From NCBI GenBank assembly GCA_035650655.1, contig DASRHG010000075.1, positions 1 to 15,786 on the forward strand: 15,786 nt of DNA, read 5' to 3'. A model generated the notes under the pieces. The model saw nothing but the letters and a program-made list of their open reading frames with translations. It had not been told where the DNA came from and ran no database searches. This document shows positions 6,583-13,225 of the stretch, one piece after another (the first letter of the stretch is position 1; each line of letters opens with the position of its first letter). The stretch is from DASRHG01 sp035650655 (GTDB taxonomy: Bacteria > Desulfobacterota > Binatia > DP-6). The position numbers were made by a program, and so were the translations under genes.

Positions 6583-7478
6583 GCTGGCGTCCGTACTGGG
6601 AGGCGCTCCGGCGCTGGTACAACGCGCGCGCCCCGCGCGAGCAGCTCCTCGTCCGGGTGGGTCTCGTCGCGTGGGGGCTCGTCGCGCTCTACTTCTTCGT
6701 CGTCGCGCCCGTCGTCGCGTTTCGCCAGCGGCTCGCGCAGGAGATCGCCGACGGCCAGGACAGGCTCGAGCAGGACGCGCGCTTCATCGCTCGCCTCGAG
6801 TCGCTCGAGCGGGAGCGGAACGACCTCGAGAAGCGCCTCGAGCGCGAGAAGGCGAAGCTCCTCTCGGGCGACAGCCCGACGCTCGCCGCGGCGAGCCTTC
6901 AGGAACGCGCGAACGCGATCGCGACCGAGAAGGGCATCACGGTGCAGAGCACGCAGGTGATGCGCGACGAGGTCACCGAGCCGTTCCGCAAGGTGTCCGT
7001 CCGCCTGACGCTCTCGGGAGAGCTCAAGCCCTTCGCGGAGTTCCTGAAGGACCTCGAGTACGCCCCCGACCAGCAGCTCGCGATCCCGTTCATCGAGATC
7101 ACCCGCCGCGGCGCGGTGCCGGGCGGGAAGGGCCCGCGGACGCTCTCCGGCACGGTCGAGGTGAGCGGGTACCTGCTCGCGGCGGCGAAGCCGCCCGCGC
7201 CCGCCGAGGGCGAGGGCGCGCCCGCCGAAGGCGAGACGCCGCCGGCGGCGGGCGAGGGCGAGCCCGCGCCCGAGGGGGAGATCCAGCCGCCGGCGGTCCC
7301 GCCGCCCACGCCGCCCGCCGGCGGTCCGCCGCCGACCCCGCCCCCGGCCGCGCCGCCGAACACCGCGACCCCGCGCCCGTCGCCGCCGCCCGCGGCGGCG
7401 ACGGGCCTTCTTGAGCCGCCTCGCGCCACGCCCGCACCCTCCGATCAGCCGCGCCCCGCGCCGGCCACGGTGCCATGA
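6579..7478 (+). CDS. gspM: Type II secretion inner-membrane protein GspM with a Pro/Ala-rich tail
   Basis: GspM is the periplasmic partner of GspL in the T2SS platform and is related to PilO. The 299-aa product has a short cytoplasmic N-terminus, one membrane helix (about residues 24-47, LVRVGLVAWGLVALYFFVVA), a charged coiled coil (about 49-92, with RLESLERERNDLEKRLEREK), and a compact periplasmic domain (about 100-200) with the PilO/GspM-like LKPFAEFLKDLEYAP. From about residue 203 to the end it is almost entirely Pro, Ala, Gly and Glu, a tail of nearly 100 residues that makes it much longer than a typical GspM (160-200 aa). The tail is probably disordered and may span or bind in the periplasm. 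GTG 6579 overlaps the gspL stop; the stop overlaps the next ATG. Confidence 0.87.
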   Translation: MSWRPYWEALRRWYNARAPREQLLVRVGLVAWGLVALYFFVVAPVVAFRQRLAQEIADGQDRLEQDARFIARLESLERERNDLEKRLEREKAKLLSGDSPTLAAASLQERANAIATEKGITVQSTQVMRDEVTEPFRKVSVRLTLSGELKPFAEFLKDLEYAPDQQLAIPFIEITRRGAVPGGKGPRTLSGTVEVSGYLLAAAKPPAPAEGEGAPAEGETPPAAGEGEPAPEGEIQPPAVPPPTPPAGGPPPTPPPAAPPNTATPRPSPPPAAATGLLEPPRATPAPSDQPRPAPATVP

Positions 7479-8284
7479 TGCGACGCTGGCTCATCCTGAA
7501 TGCAATCCTGATCTTCGTCGTCGTCGTTCTCGTATGGCAGATCGTCCTCACGTGGGCGCGCTCGCTTCCGACGATCGAGGTGACGTCGCGTCCGCCGCCG
7601 CCCTCGGCGTCCGGGCCGCGCGAGCACGGGCGCCGCGGGGGCGCCGGCAAGGGCGGTGCCCCCGCGCAGCAGGAGCCGACGGCGCTCGTCAAGGCGATCG
7701 CCGAGAAGGACCTCTTCGACCCGAGCCGGCAGCCGCCGCCCGCGGAGGAGGCGAAGAAGGCCGACGTCCCCGTCGTCACCCAGCCGCCGCCCGGGCTCAC
7801 GGTCGTCGGCGTCCGCATCGTCGGGCGCGACCGAGAGGCGTTCGTCACCGACAGCGCGCAGGGCAACCAGCAGCGTCGCCTTCGGGTCGGCGATCAGGTA
7901 TCGGGGTACACCGTGAAGAGCGTCGAGCCGACGGGACTCACGCTGAGCTCGCCCTCGGGCGACGTCGTGGTCATGCCGCTCACGCTCGACAAGGGGAAGC
8001 CCGGCCCCGCGCATCCGGCTCGGCCGGGGGCGACCGGCCAGCCGAGCGCGTCGCCGGCGGCGGGCATCCAGGGAGCGTCGACGGCCGCCGGGATCCCGGT
8101 GAAGCCGCCGCAGCCCGCCGTCCCGACCCCGCCGGCGCCGATCCCCGTGCCGGGGGTTCCGGCGGCGACGCCGCCGCACCCGGCGTCGCCGAACCCGCAG
8201 CTGCCGGTCGACGTGCGACAGAAGCTCGAGCAGCTCAAGCAGAAGGAAGGGAGCGGCCGGCTGGGTCGCCGGCAGCAGCACTAG
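7475..8284 (+). CDS. gspC: GspC-like clamp protein (HR domain, no PDZ domain)
   Basis: The 269-aa product looks like the protein linking the inner-membrane platform to the secretin. It has one N-terminal membrane helix (about residues 6-27, LILNAILIFVVVVLVWQIVL), a Pro/Gly-rich linker, the motif AIAEKDLFDP (74-83) that typifies the start of the GspC homology region, and a small beta domain (about 107-167: LTVVGVRIVGRDREAFVTD, RRLRVGDQVSGYTVKSVEP, LTLSSPSGDVVVMPL), as in GspC and PilP proteins. After that comes a Pro/Ala-rich stretch (about 172-245) and a basic C-terminal helix with VRQKLEQLKQKE. There is no PDZ domain, which many proteobacterial GspC proteins have. Its position after gspM is where gspN often lies, so annotators may call it GspN; the sequence favours GspC. 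ATG 7475 overlaps the gspM stop. Confidence 0.75.
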   Translation: MMRRWLILNAILIFVVVVLVWQIVLTWARSLPTIEVTSRPPPPSASGPREHGRRGGAGKGGAPAQQEPTALVKAIAEKDLFDPSRQPPPAEEAKKADVPVVTQPPPGLTVVGVRIVGRDREAFVTDSAQGNQQRRLRVGDQVSGYTVKSVEPTGLTLSSPSGDVVVMPLTLDKGKPGPAHPARPGATGQPSASPAAGIQGASTAAGIPVKPPQPAVPTPPAPIPVPGVPAATPPHPASPNPQLPVDVRQKLEQLKQKEGSGRLGRRQQH

Positions 8285-8299
8285 GACGGCGCAGGCCGG

Positions 8300-8320
8300 C
8301 GTCCGGGGGGATCCCGGACG
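8300..8320 (+). promoter_or_regulatory. Perfect 8-bp hairpin just before the gspD ribosome-binding site
   Basis: CGTCCGGG (8300-8307) and CCCGGACG (8313-8320) form a perfect 8-bp stem with a 5-nt loop, in the only sizeable gap (8285-8339) downstream of gspF in the operon. No U-tract follows, so it is not a classical terminator. The AGGAGG of gspD begins 8 nt after the stem. Inference: it may protect or delimit the gspD message, or set the ratio of secretin to platform proteins. Confidence 0.5.
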
Positions 8321-8339
8321 GCGACAGAGGAGGTGTGCA

Positions 8340-10820
8340 GTGAGGGGCCGATGGATGCTGACGGTCGCGACGACCGGCGCGCTCGTGCTCGCCGACGTCG
8401 TCTACGCGCAGGCGCCGCCCGCGCCGGCCCCCGCGCCGGCCGAGGCGGCGCCGTCGGAGGGCGCGCCCGAGGGCGAGCAGCCCCTCGGCGAAGAGGAGGC
8501 CATGGTCCTCAACTTCGAGCGCGCCGACATCCGCGAGGTGATCCACAGCCTCGCGACGGCCCTCGGCATCAGCTACTCGATCGACCCCCGCATCGAGGGC
8601 CAGGTGACGATCCGGACGACCGGCAAGATCGCGCGCAGCGACCTCTTCCCGCTCTTCAACCAGATTCTCCGCAACAACGGCATCGCCGCCGTGAAGGTCG
8701 GCGACGTCTACCAGATCGTCCCCGTCGGCGAGGCGAGGACGCGGGCGATCGTCCCGCGCGCGGCGCCGCTCCGCAAGCAGGCCCACGAGAACGACAACTT
8801 CGTGATCGAGATCATCGCGCTCAAGCACCTCTCGTCGGACGAGATGGTGACGATCCTCCAGCAGTTCGCGACCCCGGGCGGCGACGTGTTCTCGTACCCG
8901 CGCGCGAACGTGGTCGTGGTGACGGATCTCGAGTCGAACGTCGCGCGCCTGCGCGAGCTCGCGGCGACCTTCGACGTGAACGTCTTCAGGAACCTCCACG
9001 CGCGCGTCTTCAAGGTGCAGTACGGCGATCCCGAAGAGCTCTCGAACGAGGTGCTCGGGCTCCTCGCCCCGTACGGCGTCACGCCGACGGGCGAGGGGGA
9101 GGGGGGCACGTTCGTCATCCCGCTTCAGCGGCTCAACTCGATCGTCGTGATCGCCGTCGACCAGACGATCTTCGGCGAGTTCGAGCGCTGGCTCCGCATG
9201 CTCGACATCCCGCCCGACCAGTCCGCCGGGCGGCAGACGTTCGTGTACAACGTCGAGAACGCGAAGGCGGCGGATCTCGCCGAGGTGCTGAACGAGCTCT
9301 TCGGCGGCGGCCCCGGCGGCGGAGGCGCGGGCGGGCTCGGGCGGGCGCCGGGTGCGCCGCCTGCGGGGGTCGGCCTCTTCGGCGCGGGCGGCGTGGCCGG
9401 CGGCACCGCCGGAGGCCGCCTGGGCGGTGGCCGCGGCCGCGGCGGCACCTTCGGCGGCGCCGGGGGCGGCGGCATCGGCGGCGCCGGCATCGGCGGCGCC
9501 GGCGCGGCGGGCGGCGCGTTCGGACAGCAGGCGGCCGGCGGCGCGCTCGGCGGGATGGCGGGCGGCGGCGGGCGCCTCGGCGGCCGCGGGGGCCGCGGGG
9601 GCGCGCTCGGCGGCGCGGCCGGCGCCCCCGGCGCGGTGGGCGGCGCCGCGGGCGGCGCGCGCGGCGTCTCGCTCCCTGGCGGTCCCGGGGCGCCCGCGGC
9701 CCCGGGGCAGCCGGCGGGACCGCCGCCGATCTTCAAGCAGGAGGTGCGGATCGTCGCCGACGACGTCACGAACTCGCTCGTGATCCTCGCCACCAAGCGG
9801 GACTTCCAGCTCATCCTCGACGTGCTCCGGAAGATCGACGTCGTGCCGCGCCAGGTGATCCTCGACATCACCATCGCGGAGATCGATCTCACCAAGGACC
9901 TCCAGTTCGGCCTCCGCTACGCGCTCGCGCAGGGGGAGCTCAAGTCGCTCCCCACGGGAGACATCTTCCACGGCCTCGGCGGTTTCGCGAAGAACCTGCC
10001 CGCCGGCGGGCTCATCGGCAACGCGGTCCGGGTGCCCGAGAGCGGCGCGTTCGCGGTCATCACGGACGGCGAGCATTTCAACCTCTTCATCAACGCGCTC
10101 AACAACCTGAGCCACGTGAAAATGCTCTCGGCGCCGCACATCATCGCCGCCGACAACCGCGAGGCGCACATCCTCGTCGGCCAGTCGATCCCGATCCAGA
10201 CCGGGACCGCGCAGTCGACGGGGCTCACCGGCACGCTCGGCGCCGTCGTGAGCTCCATCCAGTACCGCGACACCGGCAAGGTGCTCACCATCCTCCCGCA
10301 GGTGAACTCGAAGGGCCTCGTGAACCTCCAGATCCGCCAGGAGGTGAGCGCGGTGCTCGACCAGCCGCCGACGGGGACGCAGAACCTCGGGCCCTCGTTC
10401 TCGACGCGCGAGGCGGAGACGACGGCGGTCGTGCAGGACGGGCACACGCTCTTGATCGGCGGCATCATCGACGACCAGGTGAGCCACACGCGGACCGGGC
10501 TTCCGTTCGTCATGGACATCCCGGTGCTCGGGCGTCTCTTCCGATCCGACACGGATTCCGTCCGCCGCACGGAGCTCCTGATCCTGATCACGCCCTACGT
10601 CATGCGGAGCATCGAGGAGGGCGATCAGGTGACGACGAGCTTCGCCGGGCGCATCGAGGGTCTCAACAAGGCCCGCCGGGCGATCGCGCCCAAGTATCTC
10701 CCGCCGCGGATGAAGGAGTCGGACGAGGAGTCGGTGAACGGCCCCGTGATCCGGGAGAAGGAGGAGGGCCCCGCCACGCGCGGGAAGGAGGCGCCGCCGG
10801 CGGCATCGCCGACGCCCTGA
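8340..10820 (+). CDS. gspD: Type II secretion outer-membrane secretin GspD
   Basis: GspD forms the multimeric outer-membrane channel of the T2SS. The 826-aa product has a Sec signal peptide (about residues 1-24, hydrophobic TVATTGALVLADVVYA), a Pro/Ala-rich linker, an N0 domain (about 54-130, MVLNFERADIREVIHSLATA), N1 (about 150-215), N2 (about 218-290), N3 (from about 296, FVYNVENAKAADLAEVLNEL), and the secretin domain from about 469 (VRIVADDVTNSLVILATK) to about 765. The secretin signature is clear: VQDGHTLLIGGIIDD, GLPFVMDIPVLGRLF and RTELLILITPYVM. The N3 domain is split by about 140 residues of Gly/Ala-rich sequence (about 322-461). No lipobox is seen. GTG 8340 is supported by AGGAGG at 8328-8333 with a 6-nt spacer. 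It is the last gene of the operon, unlike the common order with gspD near the front. Confidence 0.95.
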   Translation: MRGRWMLTVATTGALVLADVVYAQAPPAPAPAPAEAAPSEGAPEGEQPLGEEEAMVLNFERADIREVIHSLATALGISYSIDPRIEGQVTIRTTGKIARSDLFPLFNQILRNNGIAAVKVGDVYQIVPVGEARTRAIVPRAAPLRKQAHENDNFVIEIIALKHLSSDEMVTILQQFATPGGDVFSYPRANVVVVTDLESNVARLRELAATFDVNVFRNLHARVFKVQYGDPEELSNEVLGLLAPYGVTPTGEGEGGTFVIPLQRLNSIVVIAVDQTIFGEFERWLRMLDIPPDQSAGRQTFVYNVENAKAADLAEVLNELFGGGPGGGGAGGLGRAPGAPPAGVGLFGAGGVAGGTAGGRLGGGRGRGGTFGGAGGGGIGGAGIGGAGAAGGAFGQQAAGGALGGMAGGGGRLGGRGGRGGALGGAAGAPGAVGGAAGGARGVSLPGGPGAPAAPGQPAGPPPIFKQEVRIVADDVTNSLVILATKRDFQLILDVLRKIDVVPRQVILDITIAEIDLTKDLQFGLRYALAQGELKSLPTGDIFHGLGGFAKNLPAGGLIGNAVRVPESGAFAVITDGEHFNLFINALNNLSHVKMLSAPHIIAADNREAHILVGQSIPIQTGTAQSTGLTGTLGAVVSSIQYRDTGKVLTILPQVNSKGLVNLQIRQEVSAVLDQPPTGTQNLGPSFSTREAETTAVVQDGHTLLIGGIIDDQVSHTRTGLPFVMDIPVLGRLFRSDTDSVRRTELLILITPYVMRSIEEGDQVTTSFAGRIEGLNKARRAIAPKYLPPRMKESDEESVNGPVIREKEEGPATRGKEAPPAASPTP
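9303..9720 (+). repeat. Gly/Ala-rich low-complexity insert in gspD (N3 loop)
   Basis: About 140 codons made mostly of GGC, GGG and GCG encode a Gly/Ala-rich stretch broken by occasional Leu, Arg, Phe and Pro, with near-repeated units such as GGAGIGGAG and GGRGGRGGALGG. It lies between the start of the N3 domain and its later strands (VRIVADDVTNSLV), where other secretins have a flexible loop facing the channel. It remains in frame, so it is not a decay product. Such DNA is prone to replication slippage, and its length may vary between strains or be misassembled. Confidence 0.8.
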
Positions 10821-10854
10821 GCGCCCGGCGCGGTCGCCGCGCCTCGGCGGGCGC
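10821..10854 (+). terminator. GC-rich nested hairpin immediately after gspD
   Basis: GCGCCCG (10821-10827) pairs with CGGGCGC (10848-10854), and inside it GCGCGG (10828-10833) pairs with CCGCGC (10837-10842) around a 3-nt loop. The result is a strong stem of 13 pairs with a 5-nt bulge, starting at the first base after the gspD stop. There is no U-tract, so it is either a non-canonical terminator, as common in high-GC bacteria, or a 3-prime stabilising structure. It abuts the palindromic repeat at 10855. Confidence 0.5.
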
Positions 10855-10950
10855 GGGCAGTGGGTCCGTTCGTGCGACGACCACCGACCCGCGAGGACTT
10901 CCCCGTCCTCCCGCACGATGCGGTCCGAGCCGCAGACTGACCCACTGCCC
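10855..10950. repeat. Palindromic intergenic repeat, copy 1
   Basis: A perfect 12-bp inverted repeat, GGGCAGTGGGTC (10855-10866) and GACCCACTGCCC (10939-10950), encloses 72 bp with further nested inverted repeats: CGTGCG/CGCACG (10871-10876, 10912-10917) and GAGGAC/GTCCTC (10893-10898, 10905-10910). Read on the reverse strand, its interior matches copy 2 at 15417-15483 (shared TGCGGCTCG, ACC and GGTCGGTGG blocks), with about 20 extra bases in the middle here. No ORF is present. It is likely a member of a dispersed repeat family such as a REP or MITE; the element family is not identified. Confidence 0.7.
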
Positions 10951-11039
10951 CGGCCGCGAAGCGGCTTGCAGTGCGACGGTGCGCAGGGTAGGTAGCGCGG
11001 ATTTTGTGACTTCGCCGACTCCGGCGAGCGGGGGGACGG
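10951..11039 (+). other. Intergenic leader region of hppA
   Basis: This 89-bp stretch follows the palindromic repeat. It holds a small hairpin, GCCGC-GAA-GCGGC (10953-10965), and a weak promoter-like pair, TTGCAG (10966-10971) and TAGGTA (10989-10994), 17 bp apart. The -10 match is poor, so the true promoter of hppA is uncertain. A purine-rich GGGGGGA run lies just before the hppA start. Confidence 0.3.
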
Positions 11040-13181
11040 ATGATTCTGCTCGTGATGGTGATCAGCGTGCTGTCGCTCGGCTGGGCGGTCTACCTCGCCC
11101 GCTGGGTGCTCGCGGCCGATGAGGGCACGCCGCAGATGGGGGCGATCGCGTCCGCCATCAAGGAGGGGGCGGAGGCGTTCCTCCGGCGGCAGAACCGGAC
11201 GATCCTCCTGATCGGGCTCGGCGTCGCGGCGCTCATCTTCCTCCTCTACGCCGCCGTCCGGCCGCACAACCCGAACGACCCGACGACGACGTTCAACATG
11301 GCCGTCGCGACGACGCTGTCGTTCGTCTTCGGCGCCCTCTGCTCGGGTGTGGCGGGCTACATCGGCATGTTCGTCTCCATCCGCGCGAATCTCCGGACCG
11401 CCTCGGCCGTCCGCACGAGCCTCGACCGCGCGCTCCGGATCGCGCTCCGCGGCGGCGCCGTCTCGGGGCTCTTCGTCGTCGCGATGAGCCTCCTCGGCGT
11501 CGGCGGGCTCTTCGTCCTCCTCCGCACCTTCGGGGTCGCGGACGAGAAGATCCCGCTCCTCATCGTCGGCTACGGCTTCGGCGCGAGCCTGGTCGCGCTC
11601 TTCGCGCAGCTCGGCGGCGGCATCTACACGAAGGCGGCCGACGTCGGCGCCGACCTCGTGGGGAAGGTCGAGGCCGGCATTCCCGAGGACGACCCGCGCA
11701 ACCCGGCCGTGATCGCGGACCTGGTCGGGGACAACGTCGGGGACTGCGCCGGCCGCGGCGCCGACCTCTTCGAGTCGACGGCGGCGGAGAACATCGGCGC
11801 GATGATCCTCGGCGCCGGCCTCGCGACCGCCGCGGCGCAGGCGAACGTGCACTTCGCCGCCGGCATGCTCGGTGTCATGCTCTTCCCGCTCGTCGCGCGC
11901 GCCTTCGGCCTCGTCGCGTCGATCGTCGGCATCATGGCGGTCCGCACCGACGAGCAGGAAGACCCGATGAGCGCGCTCAACCGCGGCTACTACATCGCCG
12001 CCGTGCTCGCGCTCGTCGGCTTCGCGGGCGCCTCGCGCTGGCTCCTCTACGCGCCGGAGCGCCCCGACGCCTGGTGGCGCTTCTTCCTCTGCGGGCTCGT
12101 CGGCATCGCGACGGCCCAGGCGTTCGTGTACATCACGCAGTACTACACCGAATACCGCTACCGCCCCGTGCGCGAGATCGCCGAATCGGCGAAGACCGGC
12201 CCCGCGACCGTCATCATCACCGGCATGGCCGTCGCGCTCGAGTGCACGGCGATCCCGGTGCTCGTCATCTCCGCGGCGATCCTCGTCTCGTACTTCCTCG
12301 GCAGCGCGACCGGGATCCCCGGTGCCGGCCTCTTCGGGACCGCCGTCGCGACGATGGGCATGCTCGCGACCGCGGCCTACATCCTCGCGATGGACACCTT
12401 CGGGCCGATCACCGACAACGCGGGCGGCATCGTCGAGATGAGCCACCAGCCGGAGGCGATCCGCCAGAAGACCGACCGCCTCGACGCCGTCGGGAACACG
12501 ACGAAGGCGCTCACGAAAGGCTACGCGATCGGCTCGGCGGCGCTCGCTGCCTTCCTCCTCTTCTCGGCCTACCTCGACGAGGTGCGGAACTACGGCTTCC
12601 GGATCGAGACGGTCGACATTGCGAAGCCCGAGGTGTTCGTCGGCGGGCTCCTCGGCGCGATGCTCGTCTTCCTGTTCTCCGCGCTCGCGATCCGCGCCGT
12701 CAGCAAGGCGGCGCAGTACGTCATCCAGGACGTGCGCGCGCAGTTCCGCGAGAAGCCCGGCATCCTCGCCGGGAACGAGCGTCCGGACTACGGCCGCTGC
12801 GTCGACATCGTGACGCGCGGCGCGCTGCGGGAGATGGTGCTCCCCGGCATCCTCGCCGTCGCCATGCCGGTCGTCGTCGGCGTCGTGTTCAAGGCGTCGT
12901 TCAACTCGGGAGCGGAGTCGGTCGCCGCACTCCTCATGGTCGGCACGATGGGCGGGATCCTCATGGCGACGCTGCTCAACAACGGCGGCGGCGCCTGGGA
13001 CAACGCGAAGAAGTACATCGAGACGGGAGCGTTCGGCGGCAAGGGATCGGATTCCCACAAGGCGGCGGTCGTCGGCGACACGGTGGGCGACCCGTTCAAG
13101 GACACGGCCGGGCCGAGCCTGCACGTGCTGATCAAGCTGCTCAGCACGATCACGCTCGTCATGGCGCCGCTCTTCATCTGA
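11040..13181 (+). CDS. hppA: Membrane-bound H+-translocating pyrophosphatase, K+-independent type
   Basis: This inner-membrane enzyme hydrolyses pyrophosphate to phosphate and pumps protons outward. The 713-aa, multi-helix product (family members have about 16 membrane segments) carries the catalytic signatures DVGADLVGKVEAGIPEDDPR (starting near residue 201), then VGDNVGDCAGRGADLFES, and near the C-terminus GGAWDNAKKYIETG and DSHKAAVVGDTVGDPFKDT. The motif GNTTKALTKG (485-494) has Lys489 and Thr492 at the two positions that separate subfamilies: K+-independent enzymes have Lys and Thr, K+-dependent ones Ala and Gly. This predicts a K+-independent proton pump. ATG 11040 directly starts the first membrane helix and has GGGGGGA just upstream. 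The gene is probably its own unit, separated from gspD by a hairpin and a palindromic repeat, and convergent with the next gene. Confidence 0.96.
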   Translation: MILLVMVISVLSLGWAVYLARWVLAADEGTPQMGAIASAIKEGAEAFLRRQNRTILLIGLGVAALIFLLYAAVRPHNPNDPTTTFNMAVATTLSFVFGALCSGVAGYIGMFVSIRANLRTASAVRTSLDRALRIALRGGAVSGLFVVAMSLLGVGGLFVLLRTFGVADEKIPLLIVGYGFGASLVALFAQLGGGIYTKAADVGADLVGKVEAGIPEDDPRNPAVIADLVGDNVGDCAGRGADLFESTAAENIGAMILGAGLATAAAQANVHFAAGMLGVMLFPLVARAFGLVASIVGIMAVRTDEQEDPMSALNRGYYIAAVLALVGFAGASRWLLYAPERPDAWWRFFLCGLVGIATAQAFVYITQYYTEYRYRPVREIAESAKTGPATVIITGMAVALECTAIPVLVISAAILVSYFLGSATGIPGAGLFGTAVATMGMLATAAYILAMDTFGPITDNAGGIVEMSHQPEAIRQKTDRLDAVGNTTKALTKGYAIGSAALAAFLLFSAYLDEVRNYGFRIETVDIAKPEVFVGGLLGAMLVFLFSALAIRAVSKAAQYVIQDVRAQFREKPGILAGNERPDYGRCVDIVTRGALREMVLPGILAVAMPVVVGVVFKASFNSGAESVAALLMVGTMGGILMATLLNNGGGAWDNAKKYIETGAFGGKGSDSHKAAVVGDTVGDPFKDTAGPSLHVLIKLLSTITLVMAPLFI

Positions 13182-13195
13182 CCCGCCGCGCCGCC

Positions 13196-13210
13196 CGCCG
13201 GCCGCCGGCG
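13196..13210. terminator. Hairpin between convergent hppA and permease genes
   Basis: CGCCGG (13196-13201) and CCGGCG (13205-13210) form a perfect 6-bp stem with a 3-nt loop in the 44-bp gap between the two stop codons. The gap is otherwise very GC-rich with no U-tract on either strand. The position suits a shared, bidirectional terminator, but in DNA this rich in CCG such a stem could be chance. Confidence 0.35.
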
Positions 13211-13225
13211 CGTCTCGCGCAGGCG

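Noticed and set aside
9420..9660. Possible tandem DNA repeat or CRISPR-like pattern in GGC-rich DNA.
   Set aside because: There are no equal-length repeats and unique spacers; it is in-frame Gly/Ala-rich coding sequence within gspD.
10951..10971. Small hairpin GCCGC-GAA-GCGGC followed by TTGC as a terminator.
   Set aside because: The stem is only 5 bp and there is no run of T. It is noted as part of the hppA leader instead.
13182..13225. Small gene or RNA in the hppA-permease gap.
   Set aside because: There are only 44 bp, with CCG-type low-complexity sequence and no start with a ribosome-binding site.
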